Source of the DNA: Rhodococcus sp. IEGM 1379
Lineage (GTDB): Bacteria; Actinomycetota; Actinomycetes; Mycobacteriales; Mycobacteriaceae
DNA length: 64,000 nt
NCBI RefSeq assembly: GCF_030056815.1
Contig: NZ_JASHKR010000012.1
Location: 57,118-121,117, forward strand
Reading direction: 5' to 3'
Part shown: positions 28,627 to 37,684 of the stretch, in pieces
Position numbering within the stretch: position 1 is the stretch's first letter
Layout: each line of letters starts with the position of its first letter
Position numbers and translations under genes: made by a program
Notes under the pieces: model-generated
What the model saw: the letters and a program-made list of their open reading frames with translations, nothing else
The model's database searches: none
Told to the model about the DNA's origin: nothing

Positions 28627-29910
28627 TCAGTGCTCCACCGGGCATGAGGAACTGTTGCCCCCTTCGTCGGCAGACGACTCATTTACGCCGTAGTCCACCT
28701 TGAATTCTTTGACTCCGTTGATCCAGCCCGAAGCCAACCTGCTCGGGTCGCCGATCTTGCTGATGTCCGGCATATGATCGGCGATCTTGTCGAAGATCAG
28801 ATCGATTTCCATCCGCGCCAGGTTGGCTCCGACGCAGTAGTGCGGTCCCGTTCCGCCGAACGCGAGGTGCGGGTTCGGATCCCGCATGATGTCGAAGACT
28901 TCCGGATTCTCGAATGCATCCTCGTCGAAGTTGGCGGATCCGTAGAGAAGGATCACACGCTGCCCCTTCTTGATCTGAGTTCCGGCAATCTCGGTGTCCA
29001 CCACTGCCGTCCGTTGAAACGAGGTCAACGGCGACGCCCACCGAATGATCTCGTCTGCCGCAGTACGGGGTCGTTCACGCTTGTAGCGTTCCCATTGCTC
29101 AGGATGCTCGAGAAACGCCAGCATCCCGAGTGTTGTTGCATTGCGTGTGGTTTCGTTTCCCGCCACCGCCAGCATTATGACAAAGAATCCGAACTGCTCG
29201 GGTGTGAGTGCCTCACCGTCCACATCTGCGTTGACCAACCGGGTGATGATGTCGTCGAGGGGTTCGTCCCGACGTGCCTCGGCAAGCTGATAGGCGTAGC
29301 CGAGGATCTGTGCCGAGGCCATCCTGGATGCACCGGCCATCGACGGGTCGTCGTACCCCGTCATCTGGTTCGACCATTCGTAAAGCTGCCGACGAGCATC
29401 CTGCGGCACCCCGATCAGATCCGAGATCGCCTGCATCGGTAACTCACTGGCCACTTGCTGGACAAAGTCACCGTTGCCTGCCGCAACCGCCGTCTTTGCT
29501 ATCTGCTCGGCTCGATCTGCGAGTCCGGCCCGCATAGCTTCCACCGACCTGGGTGTGAACAATCGCGCGACAAGCTTGCGTAACTGCGTGTGCTCCGGCG
29601 CGTCCTTGTTGATCAGGACGTGCTTCGTCACCTCCATCTCGTCGGCAGAGATATTGTCCTCATGGCGCGCAATGCACCCATTGCGGTTGTTGGAGAACTC
29701 TTCCGAACGCAACGACACATCACGCACGTCCGCATGCCGCGACACCACCCACGCGCCACCGTCATGGAATCCGCCCGTACCCGGTTCCTGCGCGTTCCAC
29801 CACACCGGTGCGCAGCGACGCAGTTCGGCAAACTCGGCAAGGGGAACTCGTTCGCGGTACATCTGCGGATCTGTGACGTCGAAACCGTCGGGAAGGTCGA
29901 GATCAGGCAT
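28627..29910 (-). CDS. Cytochrome P450, CYP125-like (steroid C26/C27 monooxygenase type)
   Basis: 427 residues. It resembles M. tuberculosis CYP125 along its length from memory: DLPDGFDVTDPQMYRERVPL, CAPVWWNAQ, the I-helix FFVIMLAVAGNETTRN, and the C-terminal CPVEH. The K-helix ADEIIRW and haem-binding FGGTGPHYCVGANLARME (Cys359) are intact. CYP125 hydroxylates and oxidises the terminal carbon of the sterol side chain to a C26/27 acid. It precedes yrbEA by 2 nt and follows the FadD19-like ligase, which would activate the acid product. The substrate may differ from cholesterol. Confidence 0.92.
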   Translation of the reverse strand: MPDLDLPDGFDVTDPQMYRERVPLAEFAELRRCAPVWWNAQEPGTGGFHDGGAWVVSRHADVRDVSLRSEEFSNNRNGCIARHEDNISADEMEVTKHVLINKDAPEHTQLRKLVARLFTPRSVEAMRAGLADRAEQIAKTAVAAGNGDFVQQVASELPMQAISDLIGVPQDARRQLYEWSNQMTGYDDPSMAGASRMASAQILGYAYQLAEARRDEPLDDIITRLVNADVDGEALTPEQFGFFVIMLAVAGNETTRNATTLGMLAFLEHPEQWERYKRERPRTAADEIIRWASPLTSFQRTAVVDTEIAGTQIKKGQRVILLYGSANFDEDAFENPEVFDIMRDPNPHLAFGGTGPHYCVGANLARMEIDLIFDKIADHMPDISKIGDPSRLASGWINGVKEFKVDYGVNESSADEGGNSSSCPVEH

Positions 29911-29955
29911 GGTGGTGTGCTCCTCGATGTGGGGCGCCGCACGCGCCGCGGTGAA

Positions 29956-31593
29956 CTAATCGATCCGGTAAGCCGACTGCTGACTCTGCGAGTACTCCTT
30001 CGCCCATCGGTAATCGGGCTTTCCGCTCGGTGCGCGTACAACCTCCGTCGCGGTCCAGAACACTCGCGGAATCTTGTATCCCGCGAGGTGGCTTCTGGTG
30101 TGCTTCTCGATGGATTCGAAATCCGCTTCGACACCCTCGCGCATACGCACCACAGCAGCAACTCGGTTGCCCCAACGCTCGTCCGGGACCCCGATCACGG
30201 TGGCGTCGTACACATCCGGATGCGCTTTGACGACGGCCTCGACCTCTTCCACGAACACCTTCTCACCGCCGGTGTTGACCACCATGTTCCCGCGTCCGAG
30301 GAGCGTGACCGACCCGTCGTCCTCGATCCGCGCACGATCTCCGGTCACCACAGCGCGTCCGCCGTCGACAACTCGGAAGATTTCGGCCGACTTCACCGGA
30401 TCGTTGTAGTACCCGAGCGGCACGTTGCCGAGTTTCGCCAGCCACCCCTCCGCGCCGGAACCGGGGGCCAGTATCCGATTGTCGTCGTCGACCACAACGG
30501 TGAACCGGTTGGCGCCCACCTTGGGCCCACCGCGTTGTTCCAGGCCCTTCGTCGCGAAACCGATACCGCCGAAACCTGTTTCGGAGGAGCCGACCGAATC
30601 GGAGATCATCAGGTTCGGGAAGACATCGAAGAACGCATCCTTCACCGATCCCGAGAACAGTGCCGCGCCAGATGCGAGCACCGCCAAACTCGAGGAATCG
30701 GGTGTCAGCTCACGATGCGCCTCCACCAGAGGTCGCCCCATCGCGTCGCCTGTAATGACCATGACCTGCGGTCGATACTCTTCGACCACCTGCCAGACGT
30801 GTGACGCGTCGAATCGTGGTTCGAAGATCACGGTATTACCGGAAAACAGTGCGTTGAACGTCGGCATCAACGCCGACGTATGGATCAGCGGCGGCAACAT
30901 GCACCACCGCATCGGTTCGGCCGCTGCCGCGCCGCCGCGTGATTGTTGGAACTCGTCGGTGATCGGCTCACCGGAGTAGAAGTCGTAGCCGCCGGCCAGA
31001 ACTCGCCAGATGTCCTCCTGGCGCCAGACGACACCCTTCGGTCGCCCGGTAGTCCCGCCGGTGTAGAGGATGTACACATCGTCCCCGCTACGCTCGGCGA
31101 ACGCGTGCTCGCCGGTCCGGTGGGGAGATTGAGCGGCCAGCGCAGTCTCGTACTCCGCCGCACCGGCTACCGGTGATTCCCTCGTCGTAGCAAGTTCGTC
31201 CGGCACTTCCAGCAGGTGTTTTACTCGTGGCGTCGACACCACGGCCTCGGCCACCCGGTCGGCGAATCCGCGATGGAACACCAGCGCATCAAGATCCGCG
31301 TTGTCGTAGACGTACACCAATTCATCTGGGGTGTACCTGTAATTCACGGTGATCGGAACAGCGCGCATCTTGAACGATGCCAGGATCGCGACCATGGTCT
31401 CGATCGAGTTGTGCATGTGAATGCCGATGTGGGCACCGGTACCCAAACCCACCGATGCGAAATGGTGCGCCAATCGATTGGCCTGCTCGTCGAGCTCACG
31501 GTAGGTCACCTCCTCCCCCGAAACGATCAACGCCAGCCGATCAGGCATCGCGTCGACAGAGTGCTCGAACAGGTCTGCAAAGGTGTAGGCCAT
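29956..31593 (-). CDS. Acyl-CoA synthetase, FadD19-like (steroid side-chain CoA ligase type)
   Basis: 545 residues of the ANL adenylate-forming family. The P-loop is YILYTGGTTGRPKGVVWRQED; SDSVGSSETGFGG and TGDRAR follow; the C-terminal lysine lies in PSGKPDYRWAKEY. GKPDYRWAKE and the segment MWR/VWRQEDIYR resemble FadD19, which makes CoA thioesters of C24-branched or C27 steroid acids. It lies 45 nt upstream of the CYP125-like gene. Together the pair would oxidise and activate a sterol side chain for beta-oxidation. Exact substrate is inferred. Confidence 0.9.
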   Translation of the reverse strand: MAYTFADLFEHSVDAMPDRLALIVSGEEVTYRELDEQANRLAHHFASVGLGTGAHIGIHMHNSIETMVAILASFKMRAVPITVNYRYTPDELVYVYDNADLDALVFHRGFADRVAEAVVSTPRVKHLLEVPDELATTRESPVAGAAEYETALAAQSPHRTGEHAFAERSGDDVYILYTGGTTGRPKGVVWRQEDIWRVLAGGYDFYSGEPITDEFQQSRGGAAAAEPMRWCMLPPLIHTSALMPTFNALFSGNTVIFEPRFDASHVWQVVEEYRPQVMVITGDAMGRPLVEAHRELTPDSSSLAVLASGAALFSGSVKDAFFDVFPNLMISDSVGSSETGFGGIGFATKGLEQRGGPKVGANRFTVVVDDDNRILAPGSGAEGWLAKLGNVPLGYYNDPVKSAEIFRVVDGGRAVVTGDRARIEDDGSVTLLGRGNMVVNTGGEKVFVEEVEAVVKAHPDVYDATVIGVPDERWGNRVAAVVRMREGVEADFESIEKHTRSHLAGYKIPRVFWTATEVVRAPSGKPDYRWAKEYSQSQQSAYRID

Positions 31594-31617
31594 GCACGAT
31601 CCTTCAGTTTCGGCCGC

Positions 31618-32874
31618 TCAGACTACGAAGAGAGGCAATGGAATTCCACGATCTTGGAAAGCAAATCCTGCGCCGCTACTCACCTTCGTGATGGCGACCT
31701 CAACACATTCCGGAGCCGGATCCTCGGCGATATCAACCGCGATGTGAAGGCCCGCTGGGGTGTCGGAATTTACCCGAACGGTGAAATGGGGGTTCACTCC
31801 GCGCACCAACGCTTGGAGCGGTTCAAGATGGTCGGCGTCGATCAAAGTGGGCCAACCACCATCCTCGTCGACGCGACCTGCTCGCGAAATCCACAGTTCG
31901 AGATTTTCTCCGTCCCAGTGGATTTCACTGGTGACGTATTGCTTCGGGTTCAGTAACGGGTGGAGAGCCAAAACCGCCGAAAGGCCTTCCAGATCCGACG
32001 GTAATCCCAGTGCGTCTCGGATGCGCTGCGCTGCGACACCCGCGATTCCTGTGAGCTGTTTGAGAGTGATCTCCCGCGCCTTGTCCTCGCTGGTGCGCTT
32101 GCGTACCGCCAGCAGGAATCCGAGCGCCAGCAGGTGATGTTGCAGCGACACTTCCTGCGCTATACGGACCAGCGCCGAGCGCGAAAAATCGGAGAATCTC
32201 AGATCCGACAGCAACGATCCCGCGTAATCGCTCGCTCCTTCGTCCCCGTCGTCGATCGGACTCAATTCTGTCGACGCGGCAGCGGTGCACCCGATCTGTT
32301 CGGTGTGGTGAGTCATGACGGGTGGAACGTGGGACGGGTCGATGATCACGGTCCACGCGCAGTGTGGATGCTGGTCCGCGGGTCGACGTGGGGGCCGATG
32401 AATCGGACGAATCTGTGCGTACGGGTTGGTCGCTATCGCAGTTGCATCAAACGTCGGGTCTTCGATGTCATGACACATCGTGGTGACAAATTCGTCACCG
32501 AGAGGTTCGACGTCCATGAGTGCGCCGCAATGATCAAGCCAGAACTCACCGTGTTGTGGATCGTCCACCCGGTAACGAAAGTCCATGAACTGGGGCGGGG
32601 CACCGATATCGAGTTGCAGGCCTTTGAAGATGGTGACGACGTCATCGCCCTCGTACCGCAATGCCTTCTGCATGCGCCGGGTGTACCAGGGACTGGCCGA
32701 TTCCCATTCTTCGATCGCGACCTCGGCCATACCCTCGCGGCCGAATTCCATGATCAGGTGCGCCATCCCGGATCGATCGATGAGCTGGCCACAGAGCAAC
32801 AACTCCGGCACCAGAACCGCAAGATCCGCACGAGAGAGTGTCTCGAACGAACCAGGCACGGTCACCGGACTCAC
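31618..32874 (-). CDS. Conserved protein of unknown function in steroid-type locus
   Basis: 418 residues from the GTG at 32874, which overlaps the preceding NTF2-like stop in a GTGA. No known domain was recognised. No signal peptide or membrane helix is visible. Conserved-looking features are WYTRRMQKALRYEGDDVVTI (about 75-95), a Cys/His-rich block FWLDHCGALMDVEP then TTMCHDIEDPTFDATA, and a polar C-terminal half. Two helices near 240-300 carry many basic residues. Position between CoA ligase and P450-associated genes suggests a role with CoA-activated or hydroxylated steroid intermediates. Confidence 0.8.
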   Translation of the reverse strand: MSPVTVPGSFETLSRADLAVLVPELLLCGQLIDRSGMAHLIMEFGREGMAEVAIEEWESASPWYTRRMQKALRYEGDDVVTIFKGLQLDIGAPPQFMDFRYRVDDPQHGEFWLDHCGALMDVEPLGDEFVTTMCHDIEDPTFDATAIATNPYAQIRPIHRPPRRPADQHPHCAWTVIIDPSHVPPVMTHHTEQIGCTAAASTELSPIDDGDEGASDYAGSLLSDLRFSDFSRSALVRIAQEVSLQHHLLALGFLLAVRKRTSEDKAREITLKQLTGIAGVAAQRIRDALGLPSDLEGLSAVLALHPLLNPKQYVTSEIHWDGENLELWISRAGRVDEDGGWPTLIDADHLEPLQALVRGVNPHFTVRVNSDTPAGLHIAVDIAEDPAPECVEVAITKVSSGAGFAFQDRGIPLPLFVV

Positions 32875-33422
32875 CACAGCGGAACCGGGGTGGTTCCGAC
32901 CCGGTACCAACCGGGGAGCGGCTCACCGGAGATCGACCGCTGAATCCGCGACTGCATTCCCTTCGACAGTGCGTTGTTCTGAATCATTTCCATGAACAGC
33001 GCCGAGACATTTCCGAAGTCGAAGAAGTCACGCTGCCACGACCATTGGAAGTCACCCCCGTACTGGAACCAGCTCCCACCGATTCCGTAGACGGAGTAAT
33101 TACTACCGTCCGAGCGCTTGGCGTCGGAGATCTGCTTCCACAACCCGATGACATTGCCGCTACGTTCGTCGACCACAAAATCCTGGTACGGGTACTGCCA
33201 GCCTTCGAGGCCGTTCATCTCGAGGCCGAGTGCAACCGTGCGTATCTCTTCGCGACCCACTGCCATGAAATCCTGCTTCGGCCCGTAGTTCCAGCCGTAC
33301 GTAGCGTCCTCGGTGTACATGTCCGCCAACGGCTTCCAATCACCGGCGGCCTCGGCCTTCTTGTTCTCGTCAATCCAGCGTTGCACCATCTCGTCGAGCT
33401 CGGCGCGGTCGAATCCGGTCAT
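32871..33422 (-). CDS. SnoaL/NTF2-like domain protein
   Basis: 183 residues. The cone-shaped NTF2 fold of SnoaL and ketosteroid-isomerase-like proteins is suggested by RWIDENKKAEAAGDWKPLADMYTED at the N-terminus and a beta-rich remainder with many aromatics. Such proteins isomerise, dehydrate or only bind hydrophobic rings. The ATG at 33422 follows a strong GGGAGGAAG. It lies downstream of the ferredoxin; M. tuberculosis Rv0760c, an NTF2-like protein, is found in the same cyp51 neighbourhood. Confidence 0.8.
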   Translation of the reverse strand: MTGFDRAELDEMVQRWIDENKKAEAAGDWKPLADMYTEDATYGWNYGPKQDFMAVGREEIRTVALGLEMNGLEGWQYPYQDFVVDERSGNVIGLWKQISDAKRSDGSNYSVYGIGGSWFQYGGDFQWSWQRDFFDFGNVSALFMEMIQNNALSKGMQSRIQRSISGEPLPGWYRVGTTPVPLW

Positions 33423-33462
33423 GTGAACTTCCTCCCTCGAGTTAAGAAACTGCACTGGTGCA

Positions 33463-33657
33463 TCAGTCGTCGATGAGCTTCAGGGCCCCTGTCGGGCAGT
33501 AACGAACGGCCAACTCCACCTCACGTCGTTGGTCCTGCTGCGGCGACTCGTCAAGAACCTTGACCTTCCCCCGTTTCGGGACCTCGAAGACGTCAGGTGC
33601 CTCCAATTCGCAAGAGGCATGCCCCTGACACAGGTCCAGGTCGACTTCGATACGCAC
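33463..33657 (-). CDS. Ferredoxin, [3Fe-4S] type, partner of CYP51
   Basis: 64 residues. The cluster motif is CQGHASC (Cys10, Cys16) with a third ligand in YCPTGAL (Cys54); the usual second cysteine is replaced by His13, which fits a [3Fe-4S] or His-ligated cluster, as seen in P450-linked actinobacterial ferredoxins such as Rv0763c. It should carry electrons from a reductase, not seen here, to CYP51 and perhaps the other P450s. GTG start, three nt after the CYP51 stop. Confidence 0.93.
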   Translation of the reverse strand: MRIEVDLDLCQGHASCELEAPDVFEVPKRGKVKVLDESPQQDQRREVELAVRYCPTGALKLIDD

Positions 33658-33660
33658 GAT

Positions 33661-35055
33661 TCACCCCTCGCTACCCGCAGCAACTCGTCGCCGGTACTTC
33701 ACCGAACAGGGCTGCTGCAATTGGACAACCATCTTGCTGTGATCGTTTCGGTAACTTTCCGACGGTTGCGCCATCTCGAACTCGAAGTCACGCAACAGAA
33801 TCGAGAAAATTGCCTTGAGTTGCATCTGCGCGAAGGCCGCGCCGACGCACCGATGACGGCCGGCTCCGAAGGGAATCCAGGTCCACCGGTTGACGATGTC
33901 TTCCTGATTCGGATCGATGTACCGACCGGGATCGAATTCGTCGGGATTGGGGAAGTCCTCGGGAATGCGATTGGAGATCGCCGGAGTAGCAGCCACCAGA
34001 TCGCCTTCACGGATCTCGAACCCTCCGACCTCGAAGTCGCCACGAGCCACCCGCAACAAGATGATCAGCGGCGGATGCAATCGCAGTGTCTCCTTGACCA
34101 CGGCTTCGAGGACGGGGATCTGGCGCAGCGCATGAAAACTGATGTCTGCTCCATCTGAGTACAGGCGATCAAGTTCTTCGACGACGTCCGACATGGTGCC
34201 CGGATGACGGAGGAGTTCGATCAGCGACCACGCAGCGGTACCGGAGGTGGTGTGATGGCCGGCGAACATCATCGAGATGAAGATGCCGGTGATTTCGTCG
34301 GCGCTGAATCGGAGTTCGCCGTTCTCGTCCTTGACGGAGACCAGCACGTCGAGCATGTCGCGGTCTTCCTTGCCGTGCGGCGGATTCGCCACGCGCCCGT
34401 TCATGATGTCCTGCACCAGCGCGACCAACTCCAAGCGCGCTTCGTCGCGGCGCCGGAAGCTCTCGATCGGCGCATAGGGATCGACGAAAGCCAGTGCATC
34501 GGTGCCTTGTTCGAGCTCGTGGTACAGCTGGGCGAAACGATCGTCGAGTTCATCCCGAAACTTTTTCCCGATCAAGCACGCCGACGACGTATAGATGGTC
34601 AACTCGGCGAAGAAGTCGAGAAGGTCGATCTCGCCCTCGTCGCCCCACTGCGCGACCATCGCTTCGACCTCCCGGCCGATAGTTGCCGCATGACCTTTCA
34701 TCTGTTCACCCCGCAGTGCAGAGTTGTGCAGCATTTCCTTACGACGCTCAGGACTCGCGTCGAAGACCACGCCCTCACCGAAGATCGGTTTCATGAACGG
34801 GTACGCCGCCTGCTGGTCGAGATCCTCGTCGCTGGAGCGGAAGAAGAACTCGTTTGCTTCGGCTCCCGAGAGCAGGATGACGGTGCGGTCCGCAAGTTGA
34901 AATACGCCGACATCGCCACACTCTTCGCGCACCCGACGCATGAGGGCGATCGGATCGGTTCGGAGTTCTTCGAGGTGCCCGTGTTCGAATTCGCCCCCGG
35001 ATACGCGCGGCGGCGCGGGCAGAGTTTGCGGGTTCTCCTGTACTCCGTATGTCAT
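33661..35055 (-). CDS. cyp51: Sterol 14alpha-demethylase, CYP51 family
   Basis: 464 residues. It matches M. tuberculosis CYP51B1 strongly from memory: PRVSGGEFEHGHLEELRTDP near the start, then FAELTIYTSSACLIGKKFR, the I-helix MMFAGHHTTSGTA, IPFGAGRHRCVGAAFAQMQ with haem Cys403, and YRNDHSKMVVQL near the end. CYP51 removes the 14alpha-methyl of sterols in three oxidations. It overlaps the SDR stop by 4 nt and is followed by its ferredoxin. No sterol biosynthesis gene is present here, so a catabolic role fits the Mce and CYP125 neighbours. Confidence 0.96.
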   Translation of the reverse strand: MTYGVQENPQTLPAPPRVSGGEFEHGHLEELRTDPIALMRRVREECGDVGVFQLADRTVILLSGAEANEFFFRSSDEDLDQQAAYPFMKPIFGEGVVFDASPERRKEMLHNSALRGEQMKGHAATIGREVEAMVAQWGDEGEIDLLDFFAELTIYTSSACLIGKKFRDELDDRFAQLYHELEQGTDALAFVDPYAPIESFRRRDEARLELVALVQDIMNGRVANPPHGKEDRDMLDVLVSVKDENGELRFSADEITGIFISMMFAGHHTTSGTAAWSLIELLRHPGTMSDVVEELDRLYSDGADISFHALRQIPVLEAVVKETLRLHPPLIILLRVARGDFEVGGFEIREGDLVAATPAISNRIPEDFPNPDEFDPGRYIDPNQEDIVNRWTWIPFGAGRHRCVGAAFAQMQLKAIFSILLRDFEFEMAQPSESYRNDHSKMVVQLQQPCSVKYRRRVAAGSEG

Positions 35056-35858
35056 GTTGTCTCCTGCGAAGTGTGAGTGGGAACTGGATTGAGCGGCGCC
35101 TCGGGTTGAACTTCCACCAAAACGATGTGAGCACCGCGGGGTGCTGTCACGACTGCAACAATCGCGTTTGCAATGTCGGAAGGCCGCAGCATGTAACCGT
35201 GACGAGCGAAGCCCCACTTGGCCCACGATTCACCAACCGGACCGATGATTTCCGGCGTCGTATCCATACCCATTCCCGTCAACGTCGGCCCCGGCCTCAC
35301 GATCGAGGCGCGAATACCGGTTCCCTCCAGTTCCATTCGCATCTGACGGCCCATCGCTTCGAGGCCGGCCTTGGCCGCGTCGTAGGCACCCATGAGTGGC
35401 CGCTGTCGGTCGGCGCAGTCGGAACCGATGAGCACGAAGTCGCCACGCTGTCGCCCTCTCATCCCAGGCAGCACGCGGTGAGCTAGGCGCTGAGCACCGA
35501 CCAGATGAACCTCGATCTGACGCAGGAAGCGCTCGGGATCCATCTCGTCGGCGGCACCGAATTCGAGATCACCGGCACCGGAGACAACAATTTCGGTCGG
35601 ACCCAAAGCGCTCTCGGCAGCAGTGACAAAACCGTCTACCGACGCACCATCCGTGACATCGAGAAAATGTGCGAAGGCCTCACCGCCATTGCTGCGGATC
35701 TTCTCGGCGATGGCCTCGCACTCAGCTACTCGGCGGGCGCCGAGTGCAACAGGATGACCGAGTTCGGCAAGGGAGTACGCCGCCGCAGTGCCGATTCCGG
35801 ACGAAGCACCGCTGATCAGCGCGGGCCGCCTTGTCGGATTGGGTTCGAAACGGGGCAT
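35052..35858 (-). CDS. Short-chain dehydrogenase/reductase (Rv0765c position)
   Basis: 268 residues. The Rossmann motif is ISGASSGIG; the catalytic Tyr-Lys pair is in GAYDAAKAGLEA, with Ser in VLIGSDCADRQ. It oxidises or reduces a hydroxyl or ketone using NAD(P)H. It overlaps both neighbours: CYP123 by one base and CYP51 by four. M. tuberculosis Rv0765c is an SDR in the same place, next to cyp51. A role in sterol 3-hydroxyl or 14-demethylation chemistry is inferred only from context. Confidence 0.9.
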   Translation of the reverse strand: MPRFEPNPTRRPALISGASSGIGTAAAYSLAELGHPVALGARRVAECEAIAEKIRSNGGEAFAHFLDVTDGASVDGFVTAAESALGPTEIVVSGAGDLEFGAADEMDPERFLRQIEVHLVGAQRLAHRVLPGMRGRQRGDFVLIGSDCADRQRPLMGAYDAAKAGLEAMGRQMRMELEGTGIRASIVRPGPTLTGMGMDTTPEIIGPVGESWAKWGFARHGYMLRPSDIANAIVAVVTAPRGAHIVLVEVQPEAPLNPVPTHTSQETT

Positions 35859-37063
35859 CAGCGCACCTGCACTTTCACCGGGAGGGCTGCGAAGCCCCGC
35901 ACATTGGTTGAATGAACTCGTTCGATTCCGGACTCGTCGACTTCGTAATCGCTTACCTGACGGGCAAATTCAGCGAGGGCAATCTTCGCTTCCAACTTCG
36001 CGAGGTGCGCGCCGAGGCAAAAGTGAACGCCGGCGCCGAAACTCGCCAGTTTGTTGGACGCGCCTCGACCTAGCCGAAACTCGTCCGCGTCCTCGAACAC
36101 ATCAGAATCGCGGTTCGCAGAACCGATCAGGAGCAGCATCTTCTCCCCCGCCGGAACGCATCGGCCGTAATATTCGAGATCGACGACGGTAGTACGCGCA
36201 ACAATCTGACTCGACGTGTCGTAGCGCAGTGTCTCGTCCACCCATTCGGAGGCGCGGTCAGGATCGTCGAATACGGGCGATAGTTGATCGCGATTGTGCG
36301 AACCCCAGTACAGGGCGTTCCCGAGCAACTTGGTGGTAGTTTCGTTGCCCGCCACGACCATCAGGAACATGAAGCCGAGAATCTCCTGATCAGAGAGTTT
36401 GTCTCCATCGATCTCGGCGTCGAGTAGTGCCGACGTCAGATCATCGGTGCGCGAGCGACGACGCTCCGCGATCATGTCCTTGTAGTAGCCCATGAGACTG
36501 ATCGAGGCCTCGACTGCGGCAGGCGGAACATCGAGGACACCGTCTTCACGGTGCACCACAAGGTCCGCTTTCCGGCGCAACTCGGCGCGGTCCGGTTCGG
36601 GGACACCCATCAATTCGGAGATCACGTCCATCGGAAGCTTCCCGGCCACCTCGGAGATCCAATCGAACTCACCCGAGGCCAGCGCCGGCGTCAGATGTTG
36701 CCTCGTGAGTTCCAGGATTCGCCCGTCCATCTCAGCGACTCGACGGGGCGTGAATCCCCGAGAAACCAACTGCCTCAACCGCATATGCCGCGGATCGTCC
36801 ATCGCAAGAAAGGACATCACATAGTGAGCATGTGGCCCGTAAGCAGCCGGGTCGAGAGAAACTCCGTTTGCGCTGGAGAGTCGTTTGTTGTCCTTGAATG
36901 CGCTCTGAACATCCGAATGTCGTGACAGCGCCCAGAATCCCACATCTTTGTTGTGATAAATCGGAGATTCGTCCCGCAAGCGCTGATATGTCGGATAGGG
37001 GTCATCATGAAAGTCGTAGTCGTAGGGGTTGAAAATCACCGGATCGATCAAGGCTTCGGTCAT
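35858..37063 (-). CDS. Cytochrome P450, CYP123-like
   Basis: 401 residues. It resembles M. tuberculosis CYP123 (Rv0766c): NPYDYDFHDDPYPTYQRLRD, VSLDPAAYG, SRGFTPRRV, the I-helix FLMVVAGNETTTKLLGNA, and ASFGAGVHFCLGAHLAKLE with haem Cys349. CYP123 substrate is unknown. It overlaps the TetR2 stop by 4 nt and is adjacent to cyp51 via an SDR, the same order as in M. tuberculosis. Probably acts on the same imported compound as CYP51. Confidence 0.93.
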   Translation of the reverse strand: MTEALIDPVIFNPYDYDFHDDPYPTYQRLRDESPIYHNKDVGFWALSRHSDVQSAFKDNKRLSSANGVSLDPAAYGPHAHYVMSFLAMDDPRHMRLRQLVSRGFTPRRVAEMDGRILELTRQHLTPALASGEFDWISEVAGKLPMDVISELMGVPEPDRAELRRKADLVVHREDGVLDVPPAAVEASISLMGYYKDMIAERRRSRTDDLTSALLDAEIDGDKLSDQEILGFMFLMVVAGNETTTKLLGNALYWGSHNRDQLSPVFDDPDRASEWVDETLRYDTSSQIVARTTVVDLEYYGRCVPAGEKMLLLIGSANRDSDVFEDADEFRLGRGASNKLASFGAGVHFCLGAHLAKLEAKIALAEFARQVSDYEVDESGIERVHSTNVRGFAALPVKVQVR

Positions 37064-37635
37064 GGATGCTCCAAAATCAGTCGTGCGGAAGCCTCCAGGC
37101 GTCCGGCGATGTGCGCGTACGTGCCGTATCCCATACCGGCCCGCAAAAGCGCTCCGGCATAGAGCATTTCGATCGCTTCCAGCACCTCGGGACTTCCACC
37201 GGGTTCCATCGCCGTAGCCAGACGGCCATGGATTTCGAATCCGATCCGATCACGAAGGAGTTGCACTTCCGGGTCGGCTCCCAGGAGAGCGTTGGTCACG
37301 GCTGCGGATACCTGCGGTTCGTCCGCGAGCAGTAGTGCGATGTTGCGCAAGACCGACAACACACGTGCTGTCGGATCGGGGCCTACCCCTTCCAGATTCG
37401 GTGATGCCTGAAGTTTTCGCCAAAAAACTTCTGCGACAAGGTGCTCTTTCGACGAGAAGTACGTGTAGGCCGTAGCTGCGCCCACCCCTGCTGTCGCAGC
37501 AACCGCGCGCACCGTCAGACCTGCGAATTCATGCTCACGAAGCACCACCACCGCCGCTTCGGTGAGCCTGGCGACGGTGTCGGCCTGCTTGCCGTTGAGG
37601 CGTCTTCGCGTGGATTCGTAGGCATCCCTGGACAC
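37060..37635 (-). CDS. TetR-family regulator 2 (Rv0767c position)
   Basis: 191 residues from a GTG at 37635 giving MSRDAYESTRRRL. The helix-turn-helix includes EHEFAGLTVRAVAATAGV and AATAYTYFSSKEHLVAE. The C-terminal ligand domain ends GALLRAGMGYGTYAHIAGRLE, shared with TetR1 (GALVRAGMGYESYSQIADRLE). It heads the P450 genes on the minus strand. The start codon lies inside the 18-bp site discussed below, so it is probably autorepressed; the inducer is likely a steroid-like intermediate. Confidence 0.91.
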   Translation of the reverse strand: MSRDAYESTRRRLNGKQADTVARLTEAAVVVLREHEFAGLTVRAVAATAGVGAATAYTYFSSKEHLVAEVFWRKLQASPNLEGVGPDPTARVLSVLRNIALLLADEPQVSAAVTNALLGADPEVQLLRDRIGFEIHGRLATAMEPGGSPEVLEAIEMLYAGALLRAGMGYGTYAHIAGRLEASARLILEHP

Positions 37636-37667
37636 ATGTCTGGACGTTACTACAGTGACTTGTCCAG
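37628..37667 (-). promoter_or_regulatory. TetR2 start-region operator with extra half-site
   Basis: Minus-strand GTCCAG-ACATGT-GTCCAG (37645-37628) covers the GTG start at 37635. A third copy of the hexamer, in inverted orientation, is at 37662-37667. TAGTAA just upstream may be the -10. The 16-mer at 37628-37643 is identical to that at 18560-18575. Confidence 0.6.
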
Positions 37668-37684
37668 GACAATGAATTCGCAAT

